DNA of 32,563 nucleotides from Sulfolobales archaeon (GTDB taxonomy: Archaea > Thermoproteota > Thermoprotei_A > Sulfolobales > AG1), in assembly GCA_038897115.1 (NCBI GenBank), contig JAWAXC010000010.1:1-32563 (forward strand). The letters run 5' to 3'. The position numbers and the translations under genes are program-made. The notes beneath the pieces were generated by a model that was not told the origin of the DNA, did no database searches, and saw only the letters and a list, made by a program, of their open reading frames with translations. How positions within the stretch are numbered: the stretch's first letter is position 1; each line of letters begins with the position of its first letter. Shown in pieces: positions 17,484 through 25,208 of this stretch.

Positions 17484-17597
17484 GGCTCGGGGTGCGTGAG
17501 GGCGGCTGAACCGCCGTAGCCCGTCCCGAGCCGTGCCGTAATGAACCCGAGGGCGGCCATAAATGGATATAAAATAAAATAAAAACCGCTCTCGGGT
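17484..17597 (+). ncRNA. GC-rich structured segment, candidate non-coding RNA (possibly omega-RNA relic)
   Basis: An 8-bp stem GGCTCGGG/CCCGAGCC (17484-17491 with 17525-17532) encloses GGCGG-CTGAA-CCGCC (17501-17505 with 17511-17515), flanked by GGGC/GCCC. A second stem of 12 pairs with one G-U joins 17545-17556 to 17586-17597 across an A-rich loop. The sequence CCCGAG or CTCGGG occurs in four arms, so alternative pairings are possible. The segment sits in AT-rich DNA, where GC-rich stems often mark RNA genes in hyperthermophiles. It shares GAGGGCGG with the structured tail of the tnpB relic at 22.5 kb. The class is unknown; the strand is taken from the nearby relic. Confidence 0.4.
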
Positions 17598-17644
17598 GAA
17601 CGGTTTAAGAAGCGTTTTTCTCACTGTTTAAAGCAGGGAATGGG

Positions 17645-17750
17645 GAAGGTTGCATCGATCCATAACGAGGATTTAGCTCCCTGGGTATAGGTGCAAGGTT
17701 GAACCAGGCGAGAGCCTGGGATGTAGCCCAAACCTCCCGCTCTGGAGGGC
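17645..17750 (+). pseudogene. Relic of a tnpB 3' end with right-end hairpins
   Basis: The 15 bases GAAGGTTGCATCGAT (17645-17659) are identical to the sequence encoding KVASI in the tnpB relic at 22367-22381. A few decayed codons follow to a TAG. Next comes a CCAGGC-GAGA-GCCTGG hairpin (17704-17719) with a GNRA loop, then GCCCAAACC and a CCTCC/GGAGG hairpin (17733-17748). The other relic shows the same order: hairpin, ACCCAAACC, terminal hairpin. This fits the omega-RNA and right end of an IS200/IS605 element whose coding part has been deleted. Confidence 0.5.
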
Positions 17751-17917
17751 AAAAGGCTTTAATTGTAATAAGTACTGTGGTGATCGGAAACATAGATCAA
17801 ATAGCGTGGATAAGACTAGATACTCAATAATGATAAAATAGAAAACAGATCTGCTATAGAGTTGGATATAAGATAGATCGAATGATCTGTTATAGAATTA
17901 AAGGTTCTCGAAATTGG

Positions 17918-18337
17918 TTAGGGATCTAGTAGTCTGTTTTCTTCTAGTCTTTTATGTAGCTCTTTTATGATTTGAAGAGCTCTAACATAACCCTGGGTCT
18001 CTATAGCTCTCTTTACACGTTCTATATCAATTGAGGTGTATTCATGTACTAATATATTTCTGAACCTCACAACTCTTTTTATGAACTCTGCATCCTCAGA
18101 TCTGATCATATCTCTTCTTTTCAGCTCCTCTATGCATCTAATAGGTGTTTCAGAGGATATGCCGGTGAGTGCGCATGTGTGTAGGAGATAATCTATAACT
18201 GCTTGGGCATGTATCTGGAGCGCATGTAGTACCCCATAGAATTCTATAACATCGTTCCATTTGACCCCCTTTTCTCTAATCCTCTCTAGAAGATCTGTGT
18301 GTGATGCTATTAATTCTAAAAGTCTTTTATGCAGCAT
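17918..18337 (-). CDS. HepT-like HEPN toxin (RNase or MntA target)
   Basis: The 139-residue helical HEPN-domain protein carries the HepT motif R-x4-H-x-Y as Arg93, His98 and Tyr100 (RNILVHEY). In known HepT/MntA pairs the HEPN protein is the ribonuclease toxin, and the nucleotidyltransferase silences it by adding AMP to the Tyr of this motif. The gene overlaps the 3' end of the mntA-like gene by 11 bases, so the two are one operon. The ATG at 18337 is the natural start. All motif residues are intact, so the toxin is probably functional. Confidence 0.85.
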   Translation of the reverse strand: MLHKRLLELIASHTDLLERIREKGVKWNDVIEFYGVLHALQIHAQAVIDYLLHTCALTGISSETPIRCIEELKRRDMIRSEDAEFIKRVVRFRNILVHEYTSIDIERVKRAIETQGYVRALQIIKELHKRLEENRLLDP

Positions 18338-18731
18338 CCCTTATAACCCGCTTAACCAGAGTCTCTGTATACCCTAGCTTTTCACGTGATAACATGAAGT
18401 CATAGCATATGTTAATAGCTCTAACAAGCTTATCCCTACCAGCAGGGCTTTGATAGACTATAACACCATGGCGAAGGGCTTCCCAGAGTAGGAAGCAGTT
18501 GACATCTCCTGGATCCCGAACTATATAGATATCAGCCTCTAACTCGAGCCTATTCTCAACAAACTCCATAATCCTTAAAGCAACATTATCCTCGTCCTCG
18601 ACATCGCTTATTATAGCCAAAAGATCTAGATCCCTAGGCATATTACTCCTTAAAACAGATCCATAGATGATCAGTAATTGAACCCCGAGAGCCTCCCAAC
18701 ATATATTTTTAAAGACTTCCATAATATTCAA
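18327..18731 (-). CDS. MntA-like minimal nucleotidyltransferase antitoxin
   Basis: The 134-residue minimal nucleotidyltransferase has the signature Gly24-Ser25 followed by Asp34 and Asp36 (YGSVLRSNMPRDLDLLAI), which bind metal and nucleotide. The spacing is GS-x8-DxD, two residues shorter than the GS-x10-DxD usual for MntA, though other family features remain. It is the upstream gene of the hepT pair and probably AMPylates the HEPN protein. The start is either TTG at 18731 or ATG at 18722, with no strong evidence to choose. Confidence 0.82.
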   Translation of the reverse strand: MNIMEVFKNICWEALGVQLLIIYGSVLRSNMPRDLDLLAIISDVEDEDNVALRIMEFVENRLELEADIYIVRDPGDVNCFLLWEALRHGVIVYQSPAGRDKLVRAINICYDFMLSREKLGYTETLVKRVIRDAA

Positions 18732-19351
18732 TTACCTCAACACCCCAAAGCTTAGGCTTATATCCAGTTATTTGTCTCCTAAAAGATATTCCTGGAAAGA
18801 ATGATATAAATAGCTATAACCAATTCCCTGAGGCAGGGTTATAACTCTAACTTCTAAGCTTTCTAGAGTACCTAGTATCAATGATGATACCTATAAATAT
18901 AAACCTCCTTAAGGGTTTGAGAACAAACCTCGAAGAACCCTATATACCTTGACGATCCTTTGAAAGTATTTTCCACCTGCTAGGTGTGCCGATTAAAAAG
19001 ATCAAAATCGGTATCTAGGCTATTTCTGGCTAGCAATACATTTAGGTGCTTTTAATCGCCTCTGAGTGCTTGGCTGAAGATGGTGAGAATATATAGGCTT
19101 CGGCTGTAAAGTTACTCGGGATCAAAAGGTAATCCACATAATAAATTTGGTATAGAAGCTTGTAAATTATGAGGGAGCTATCTCGGGAATCGTGATCGGC
19201 TTATGAACCGCTTATGTTGCTTCAAACCCCATATATTGATAATATTGTAGTAAAGGATAGATACAGATACCGCTGATCTTCTGCAGCCCGCTACTTAGAT
19301 GCTCTTGTGCATATTTATAAACCCCTATAATATTTTTTTGGTGTTGTCGGA
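18732..19351. other. Intergenic, no gene seen
   Basis: These 620 bases hold no convincing reading frame in either direction. Visible features are a small inverted repeat, CCGAT/ATCGG (18989-19011) with an A-rich loop, and, at the right end, the TATTTATAAAC box that serves the next gene. No known RNA class was recognised. Confidence 0.6.
19314..19321 (+). promoter_or_regulatory. TATA-like box for the first secreted protein
   Basis: TTTATAAA predicts transcription from about 19343, leaving roughly eight leader bases before the ATG at 19352. GGTG lies at 19340-19343, at the predicted start site. Confidence 0.4.
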
Positions 19352-20827
19352 ATGGGATTCTCTAAGACTCTCCTATATGCCCTGGGTTTTATTAGCATTG
19401 TTGCCGTGCTCCTTATAAACCCGTTCTTTTCAGCCTATATATCCTCTATAGTTTCTGGAGAGTCCTCTGTCTTTATTGTCTTCCCAGATCCTGTTGAGGT
19501 TTTCAACAGATCCCTCGATAACTATACATACTATGCCGAGGTCTGGGCAGTTGTTCCTGAGGGCATTGTGGGGGTTGCTAGGGCTTGGGTTGGGCCTGGG
19601 ATCCCGATGCTAAGAATAACAGCGAAGGATCTAGGTGATGTTATAGCCAGGTGGCTTGAGTTCTATAGAATATATGGGAAGCACTGGAGACCTGCCCTGA
19701 TAACACAGTTCTCAGCATACGATCCCTATAATAGGTCATCAATACTCGCCTTCGGAGCATCGATAACATATGACCCGGAGATCTTTGTATCCCCAACACC
19801 TAGATCGGAGATCCACAAGCTATCGATCAAGAGCTTCCCACTAGTCAAGATCTTCGAGCCGAGGAATAGAAGCTCTTCAGGAGCATCGCTAAGCCCATGC
19901 GATATATCTCTACAAGGCCTCCCACCACCATGTTCAAGCCAGTATGACTGCAACTGCTGCATAGCAGACGGAAGCTTCCCATACTTCACTAGACTAGCCC
20001 TCGGGGAGAAGATATTCGACTCGAGCGACCCATCAATCCCAGATGCTCTGAGGGATAAGGTGCCCCTAGCAATACTCTACCTAGACCCCAATGCCCAGAC
20101 ACAGTATTTTACTGTAGCATATGAGGCTCAGAACGTTAATAAGTGGATCTTCAGGATGACCATATTCGATAGATCAGCTAACAAGACTATCTGGGGCGAT
20201 GCTAGTGGCGAGCTAACATCAACAGTAGGCGGGGCTGTTAGTGCTAGCTCAAGCTATAATCTTCGTATTGGCATGATCTACTGGCCTGGATCGTTTAAGC
20301 TTTACACCGCTTACGGCTATACATGCTGCTATGAGAGGCTATGCACCGGCCAGGGTGATATAGCTGTTACATGTGATCCAAACGGGTTCTCTGCTTTGCT
20401 GATGATAGTAACATATGTTGGCTCAGGCGTTATCGCTAAGCAGTTCACGCCTGATGAGGCTCCTCTGGACATAGCCTACTTCAGATCCAAGCTGAGCTTC
20501 ACACAATATTACATGCCTGCAGGCTCTTACACAGCGATCCAGAGGGATCCTCACGAGCTTAGGATCAACCCTGTGAACATCGCCATGGCAATAATACTGG
20601 CCAAGCTTAACATACCGTGGAAAACCGATGTACTGTTATCGCTCGCAGCAGAGTATATGCCCATAGCTGTTGAGATAGTCGGCTACCAGGGGATGCAGGA
20701 GACTCTAAGGCTCTATAACACGGGCGGATACCCTGCTACAGCGTATGTTGCTAGGATCCGGGCGGTATATATGGATCCTACGAAGCCCCTAGAGACATTC
20801 ACACCAATATTTATAGACGTAAGATAA
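19352..20827 (+). CDS. Secreted cysteine-rich protein, function unknown (first of a pair)
   Basis: The 491-residue protein has an N-terminal signal or anchor (LLYALGFISIVAVLLI, about 7-25). The exported part is rich in beta strands, Tyr and Trp. Nine cysteines fall in two clusters: five near 183-205 (PPPCSS, DCNCC) and four near 325-345 (TCCYERLC and DIAVTC). Clustered cysteines outside the cell suggest disulfides. Near 400-460 comes a mostly helical, hydrophobic stretch (NIAMAIILAKLNI), then a strand-rich end. The layout and several sequence patterns resemble the secreted protein at 22770-24332. I do not recognise either. The gene stands alone, with its own promoter. Confidence 0.75.
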   Translation: MGFSKTLLYALGFISIVAVLLINPFFSAYISSIVSGESSVFIVFPDPVEVFNRSLDNYTYYAEVWAVVPEGIVGVARAWVGPGIPMLRITAKDLGDVIARWLEFYRIYGKHWRPALITQFSAYDPYNRSSILAFGASITYDPEIFVSPTPRSEIHKLSIKSFPLVKIFEPRNRSSSGASLSPCDISLQGLPPPCSSQYDCNCCIADGSFPYFTRLALGEKIFDSSDPSIPDALRDKVPLAILYLDPNAQTQYFTVAYEAQNVNKWIFRMTIFDRSANKTIWGDASGELTSTVGGAVSASSSYNLRIGMIYWPGSFKLYTAYGYTCCYERLCTGQGDIAVTCDPNGFSALLMIVTYVGSGVIAKQFTPDEAPLDIAYFRSKLSFTQYYMPAGSYTAIQRDPHELRINPVNIAMAIILAKLNIPWKTDVLLSLAAEYMPIAVEIVGYQGMQETLRLYNTGGYPATAYVARIRAVYMDPTKPLETFTPIFIDVR

Positions 20828-21328
20828 GTCATTATAAATTTACCAGATAACAATAGTATTATCGGCTCCACGAGATCGGGATCCTCTCGCAGATATAGAA
20901 TATTGATCGGATTTTCGGAGCCAAAGATGTGGCTCACTTTACAGGCTATATGCCTTGTAACTACATACTCTTGATCCCGATAAAACCTATATGGTTTTAT
21001 GAAGATATTATGAGATTGTTTGCAACACCTATGGCTAGATCTATAGTGGAGAAATAACGGTATATCCAGCCAGCTATTTATTAGCTGTTGGTGTTGTACC
21101 CCACGCTATTTCATAAGCCTATCGATCAGTCTTATTAGCGTCCTCTTTATGTATTTCAAATCTATGAAGCAGTATCTAGATCTAAAGCAATAGCTGGAGA
21201 GACACTATAACTCAGCTAGTTATAATGAAATTTTGATCTTCAGCTAAATTAGCTCTGAGATTGGTGAGGCTAAATATTATTAGTTATTAGGATATAGATG
21301 CTTTTTAGCATTTTAGTGTTATAATTAT
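20828..21328. other. Intergenic, no gene seen
   Basis: These 501 bases contain only very short frames. The last 30 bases carry a CTTTTTAG box (21301-21308) that would place a transcript start at the vapB ATG, giving a leaderless message. No repeat or RNA class was recognised. Confidence 0.6.
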
Positions 21329-21568
21329 ATGGTGATGATGTTGGGTAAATATGTAACTATATCTGTTTTGAGGGAGGTTAAGGAGTTGTTGTCTAGAGAG
21401 AAGGGTGATAGAGATTGGAGCAGCTTTCTTCTTGAGCTGTATAGAGAAGCTCGACGTGGTAGGGCTAGGGAGGCGTTCAGCGAGCTTAGAAATATTCTGA
21501 GCCCAGAGGATCTAGAGAATATTGTTAGAGCCAGTAAGGAGTTTAGGGAGGGTTTTAGACTAGGATGA
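21329..21568 (+). CDS. vapB: VapB-type antitoxin
   Basis: The 79-residue protein begins with a short strand, GKYVTISV, followed by two charged helices, as in ribbon-helix-helix or DUF217-like antitoxins that bind their own promoter. It overlaps the PIN toxin by four bases (ATGA), the usual antitoxin-first order. The start may be ATG 21329 or the ATG at 21338 (MLGKYVTI). The C-terminal helix (about 50-79) is expected to wrap the toxin. It is part of a three-gene unit with vapC and a small membrane ORF. Confidence 0.85.
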   Translation: MVMMLGKYVTISVLREVKELLSREKGDRDWSSFLLELYREARRGRAREAFSELRNILSPEDLENIVRASKEFREGFRLG

Positions 21569-21918
21569 GCTTAATCGATACCAGTGTTTTAATTGATAAC
21601 ATTAGAAGGGGTGTTTATGAGGAAGGAGCTATATCGATAATCACGTTAATAGAGGTGCTGAGGGGTTTAGCATCGGAGAAAAGGAGAAGGGTTAAAGAAC
21701 TGTTGGAGAGAAGCTATGATGTTATCTACCTAGATAACAAGGTCATACTAAAATACTGCGAACTATACGACGAACTTAAGCAAAAAGGACTTCTAATGTC
21801 AGATGCGGATCTATTAATAGCTGCTACAGCCCTAACAAACAACATGGTTCTCGTAACAAAGGATAGAGACTTCGAGAGACTTAAAAACGTTGGACTAAGA
21901 TTAGATCTGAGAACATGA
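21565..21918 (+). CDS. vapC: VapC-type PIN-domain toxin (ribonuclease)
   Basis: The 117-residue PIN domain has the acidic Mg-binding residues Asp5 (LIDTSV), Glu30 (TLIEVLRG), Asp80 and Asp82 (SDADLLIAA) and Asp100 and Asp102 (TKDRDFERL). These predict a site-specific RNase that cuts tRNA or rRNA when free of VapB. The ATG overlaps the vapB stop by four bases. Its own stop overlaps the start of a further small ORF, also as ATGA. All catalytic residues are kept, so the toxin looks active. Confidence 0.9.
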   Translation: MSLIDTSVLIDNIRRGVYEEGAISIITLIEVLRGLASEKRRRVKELLERSYDVIYLDNKVILKYCELYDELKQKGLLMSDADLLIAATALTNNMVLVTKDRDFERLKNVGLRLDLRT

Positions 21919-22052
21919 TAGAAGAAAGCAAATCAGATGCCCCACTCCTAAAGCGGCGATCTACTCTCTTGTTGCTCGCATCATCACTTTCAATCTTTAC
22001 CCTACTCTTTGAAATGGCAGGTCTATGGTTTATAATTTTACTTCTTATCTAG
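21915..22052 (+). CDS. Small membrane protein ORF coupled to vapC
   Basis: The ATG at 21915 overlaps the vapC TGA as ATGA, the same coupling as vapB-vapC. The 45-residue product has a polar N-terminus (MIEESKSDAPLLKRR) and then an almost continuous hydrophobic stretch (about 17-45) broken by FEMAG, enough for one or two membrane helices with the basic end inside. It carries no motif that I know. A transposon relic follows closely, so the frame could also be a remnant, but coupling plus a clean membrane profile argues for a gene. Confidence 0.5.
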   Translation: MIEESKSDAPLLKRRSTLLLLASSLSIFTLLFEMAGLWFIILLLI

Positions 22053-22074
22053 AGGAATAGGGAGAGGGATTTTT

Positions 22075-22478
22075 ATAAACAAGCTCCCGGCAGGCCTGAG
22101 GAGAATATTACCAAACACGATCCATGTTTTTGAGGATCTAGATAAGGAGGATCTTGTTAGCAGGAAGAAGGCCAAGAAGTCTAGGAGGAAGAGGAATCAT
22201 AGAACTCCTTGGAGGATCATACATAAGAGGATATCAGAGGTAGCATTACAGCTTTCGTGCCGCCAGAGAATACCTCTCGTGAGTGCTCCAGATGCGGGTA
22301 TGTCGTTGAGACCCAAAAGGGGCATATATTTAAATGTCCTAAGTGCAGCCTGAAAATGGATAGATAGAAGGTTGCATCGATAAACATTAGGAGGAGATAC
22401 CTAAAAGGTAGGAGAAGAGGTAAGGGGAAAACCAGGATGTGGGGTTTCCCTACAGCGATGAACCAGAGGCTTCTATGA
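22075..22478 (+). pseudogene. tnpB: Decayed TnpB (IS200/IS605 OrfB) C-terminal half
   Basis: The first part, from 22075 to about 22250, reads INKLPAGLRRILPNTI, then VFEDLDKEDLVSRKK and TPWRIIHKRISEVA, typical of the TnpB RuvC-like core. The frame then shifts. From about 22245 it continues as PENTSRECSRCGYV and KCPKCSLKMDR, the four-Cys zinc finger, into an in-frame TAG at 22365. After it come KVASINI and RMWGFP up to TGA at 22476. The N-terminal half is missing. With a frameshift, an internal stop and a lost 5' end, no active nuclease can be made. Confidence 0.88.
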
Positions 22479-22630
22479 GAGTGGAGCTGTGGGTAGGGGT
22501 CACCCCGAGCGGGCGGAGCCCAGTGATATGGATCCCGATGAAAGGGGATCCTGAGGGCGGTGAAACCAAGGGAAGAGGGCTTGATAAACATCAAGCCCAG
22601 TGAAACCCAAACCCCATCCTACTGGATATC
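22479..22630 (+). ncRNA. Omega-RNA / right-end region of the tnpB relic
   Basis: Right after the tnpB stop the DNA turns GC-rich and structured. A 7-bp stem GGATCCC/GGGATCC pairs 22530-22536 with 22545-22551. A 9-bp stem GGGCTTGAT-AAAC-ATCAAGCCC spans 22577-22598. ACCCAAACCCC and a broken terminal hairpin (CCATCC, then GGA) follow. TnpB guide RNAs are known to arise from exactly this 3' region. The terminal hairpin lacks its right arm, so the end has been lost and the RNA is probably non-functional. Confidence 0.5.
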
Positions 22631-22769
22631 GCGCGATGCTACGAAGGTGATGGTGTTCTTTGCTAGGGGTAGCCGGTGTAATGCTTATTAACCCCTTCAA
22701 TATTTTATTCGGAGGGCTGCTATATCCCTTCCATATTATCTGAGGAGGGGTCTCGATAGCCCAAGCGGT

Positions 22770-24332
22770 TTGGTTGTCTTGCTTCTAGCCTTATTCTCCA
22801 TTCTTGTAGGCTTCTCAAGCTATATAGGATCCCCTAGGAAATCTTCTGACAGCTATGAATCTGTTGGACTTAGAGTTAGCTACCCTACTACCCAGGCTCT
22901 ACAGAGCCCAGGCTCCGAGCCTGAGTTCCTCGTGATTATCAAGGATCGCAGTGGTAGGCCTTTGAAGGCTGTCCTCAGCATATATGCCTGGGATCCTGGG
23001 GGATCCTTCAGGAACCTCGGCGTCTTCGGAGGGGTAGGAGTTGTAAGGGCTAACTATAGCGCTCTATGGGATTTCGCGAAGATGTGGAGAGACGCTCTAG
23101 TATCTAGGAACACTGATCCCAAGCACATATCCCCCGGGATACTGATAGCCGGGGCTATCCATGAGAGAGACGGTGTTTACTACAGCTTTAAAGGAGTCCC
23201 GGTTAGGATAGCAGATATTATAGGCAATAGAAGTGCGATTATAGAGATTATTGAGGATCTGAGCGTGAAGAGGCCCCTCGAAAGGCCTAACCAGACAGCC
23301 CCAAGCAGGGCTGAAGATACAGATTATAACATAAAGAGATCTAAAAATATGGAGACCCTCACATGGCCTCCTTCTGAGATAACGGAGGCCTGCTATCCTG
23401 TAGGCGATGGTGTTGGGTGTTTCGTATGGGAGCTTGAAGAAACATATGCTGCGGGGTCGCAGGGAGTCCCTATAGTGGTCTCCTATGTATATGGATCCCA
23501 CGTGGATAAACTGGACAGCGTCCTCTTAAGGCTCTACTATCAAACAACTGATACAATCAAGCTTGTCTTCAGCATTGCAGCCTCAGTGGGCAAGGGTAAT
23601 GTGAGCTTCTCATACGAGATAATAGGCTATTCCCACGAGCTCAGGGGTAATGTCATCTGGCTCGATCAATACAAGTATTTCAACTATGGCTATGATTTCT
23701 GGGGCAACTCAATATTAGGAATGGGCTTCCAAGGGGATATGGCTGTCGCAAGGTATAAGCTGTACTATTGGTATTGCTCTATCGGGTGCACAAAATACAC
23801 CATGGACGATGTGGCTAACATGACCATGATGAGGCCTGTTGTGAGTAATAACCAGATGATCCCCTGGTGGGACATAGATATGAGCCCCAGTGATGGGCAG
23901 GGCCTGCTGGAAAAAGTCTTCTGGACTATAAAGGGTAGCTGGAATTGGAGTAAAGACTACATGAGTCAGATGGGCATACTAATAGATCAGTTTAAGGTTA
24001 TGGATGAGATAGCCACTTTACCGGCGTTCTCAGCATCAGGAGCTGTAGCAGCCATACTATGCTGGCTCTTTGGAGGAGTCGTGTGTACCATAGCGCTTAC
24101 TACAGCATCCATAGTATCGGCTACTGTAGGTCTTGAACAGCAGCTTACAACATATACTGCCGAATACATCGGTATTAAGCTAAAGAGCAGCTATGTAAAT
24201 CAGGGCTACTGCATATGGGCCAACTACTTCTACTCGCCCCAGAAACTTCAATATGGTGGGGGCAGCTATTCTATAGGCTCTCTATATGTAGATGCGCTTA
24301 TATATTATAATACAGGGTGTCCTCAGGGCTGA
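22770..24332 (+). CDS. Secreted or membrane-anchored protein, function unknown (second of a pair)
   Basis: The 520-residue protein starts with a hydrophobic signal (VVLLLALFSILVGFSSYI). A strand-rich domain follows (about 50-150), then a charged, probably flexible linker (about 165-200). A second strand-rich, Tyr/Trp-rich domain (about 220-340) is followed by a region with a hydrophobic Ala/Cys-rich stretch near 425-455 (CWLFGGVVCTIALTTASIV). Eight cysteines occur, often in pairs a few residues apart. The start is TTG at 22770. The frame is open upstream to 22692 without a better start. It looks like a distant relative of the protein at 19352-20827. Confidence 0.75.
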   Translation: MVVLLLALFSILVGFSSYIGSPRKSSDSYESVGLRVSYPTTQALQSPGSEPEFLVIIKDRSGRPLKAVLSIYAWDPGGSFRNLGVFGGVGVVRANYSALWDFAKMWRDALVSRNTDPKHISPGILIAGAIHERDGVYYSFKGVPVRIADIIGNRSAIIEIIEDLSVKRPLERPNQTAPSRAEDTDYNIKRSKNMETLTWPPSEITEACYPVGDGVGCFVWELEETYAAGSQGVPIVVSYVYGSHVDKLDSVLLRLYYQTTDTIKLVFSIAASVGKGNVSFSYEIIGYSHELRGNVIWLDQYKYFNYGYDFWGNSILGMGFQGDMAVARYKLYYWYCSIGCTKYTMDDVANMTMMRPVVSNNQMIPWWDIDMSPSDGQGLLEKVFWTIKGSWNWSKDYMSQMGILIDQFKVMDEIATLPAFSASGAVAAILCWLFGGVVCTIALTTASIVSATVGLEQQLTTYTAEYIGIKLKSSYVNQGYCIWANYFYSPQKLQYGGGSYSIGSLYVDALIYYNTGCPQG

Positions 24333-24380
24333 GGAAGCCATGTCTTTCATGGGTTTCAAAACTATGTTTCAGTGTTGAGA

Positions 24381-25208
24381 TTATTCTGTGATTTCTGTGC
24401 ATCCACCTGTTCTGGCTTTTTCAAATATGTCTCCTGATGTTCCGTCGCATATGTATGCCTTTCCACCGGTTTCTTGGATGTATTTAGATGCTGCCAATAC
24501 CTTTCTATTCATTCCAGCCCCTATCTTCTCCAATATCTCCTTATCCTTAGCGCTGATCCTTGGCATGATTTTTCCATCTATTATAACCCCTGGAACATCT
24601 GTTACAAATATAGCTTCGTATGCCCTGACACAGCTGGCTATCGAGGCGGCTGCCTCGTCTCCATCGGTGTTTAGGAGCACGCCTTCGCTGGGGTCTAGGA
24701 CTAGTGGTGATACTACGAGAACCCTATATATTTCTAGGAGTCTCTGGAACCTATCCCGGTGGCACCTCTCTATCCTGCCTGTATAGCCTCCCTCTACAAC
24801 CCTCTTCCTACCCCTTTCATCCACTATCACAATCTGCTTCTTCCTACTCCCCTCGAATAGGGGTCCATCGCATCCAGCAACTCCCAGTGCTTCTACACCT
24901 CTTCTAGCCAGTTCTGAGACTATGTTTCTGTTTATAGCTGACATAACCATTATGAAGACCTCCAGCTCCTCCTTAGATGTATATCTACTCCTTATACCCT
25001 GGGGAGATATCACGAATCTAGGCTCTATCCCGAGGGCCTTGCTAATCCTGGTAACCTGATCGCCTCCCCCATGTACTAGTATTACCCTTCTAATCCTAGC
25101 CTCTCTAGCTATGCTATCTAGAAGCCCTCCAAGGTTTCTCTCGATAACCCTCCCCCCTATCTTAACAACAGCTATATCCGCTAAGCCGGCCTTGGAGGCG
25201 GTATCCAT
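24381..25208 (-). CDS. lysZ: LysW-aminoadipate kinase
   Basis: LysZ phosphorylates the free carboxyl of alpha-aminoadipate held on LysW and may do the same for LysW-glutamate in arginine synthesis. The 275-residue protein is an amino-acid-kinase-family member with VVKIGGRVI at 14-22, VHGGGDQVT near 50, an LLNTDGDEAAA segment and a late IGAGMNRKVLAA segment. The feature set matches the ArgB/LysZ branch. It overlaps the end of lysY by 28 bases, so lysY-lysZ are one transcript. Its 3' end faces the secreted-protein gene 48 bases away. The neighbouring lysWXJK cluster makes the assignment firm. Confidence 0.95.
   Translation of the reverse strand: MDTASKAGLADIAVVKIGGRVIERNLGGLLDSIAREARIRRVILVHGGGDQVTRISKALGIEPRFVISPQGIRSRYTSKEELEVFIMVMSAINRNIVSELARRGVEALGVAGCDGPLFEGSRKKQIVIVDERGRKRVVEGGYTGRIERCHRDRFQRLLEIYRVLVVSPLVLDPSEGVLLNTDGDEAAASIASCVRAYEAIFVTDVPGVIIDGKIMPRISAKDKEILEKIGAGMNRKVLAASKYIQETGGKAYICDGTSGDIFEKARTGGCTEITE

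Larger units (their letters stand above)
16649..17917. other. Gene-poor AT-rich region with transposon relics
   Basis: No full-length gene is visible in these 1.27 kb. From 16649 to about 17440 it is AT-rich. It contains a 21-codon frame at 16908-16973 and a coding-like scrap around 17178-17303 broken by a stop, neither convincing. A T-rich run (CTGTTTTCTTTTTAATTG, about 17377-17394) could end a plus-strand transcript. From 17440 onward the composition turns GC-rich, with a structured segment (17484-17597) and a tnpB 3' relic (17645-17750), listed separately. Confidence 0.6.

Noticed and set aside
17484-17597. Idea that this segment is SRP RNA, RNase P RNA or a box H/ACA guide
   Set aside because: It is too short for SRP or RNase P RNA, their conserved cores were not found, and a clear K-turn plus ACA box could not be placed. 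It is kept only as an unclassified structured segment.
17605-17793. A 62-codon minus-strand frame
   Set aside because: It is antisense to the tnpB 3' relic, whose plus orientation is supported by 15 bases identical to the other relic and by the same end layout.
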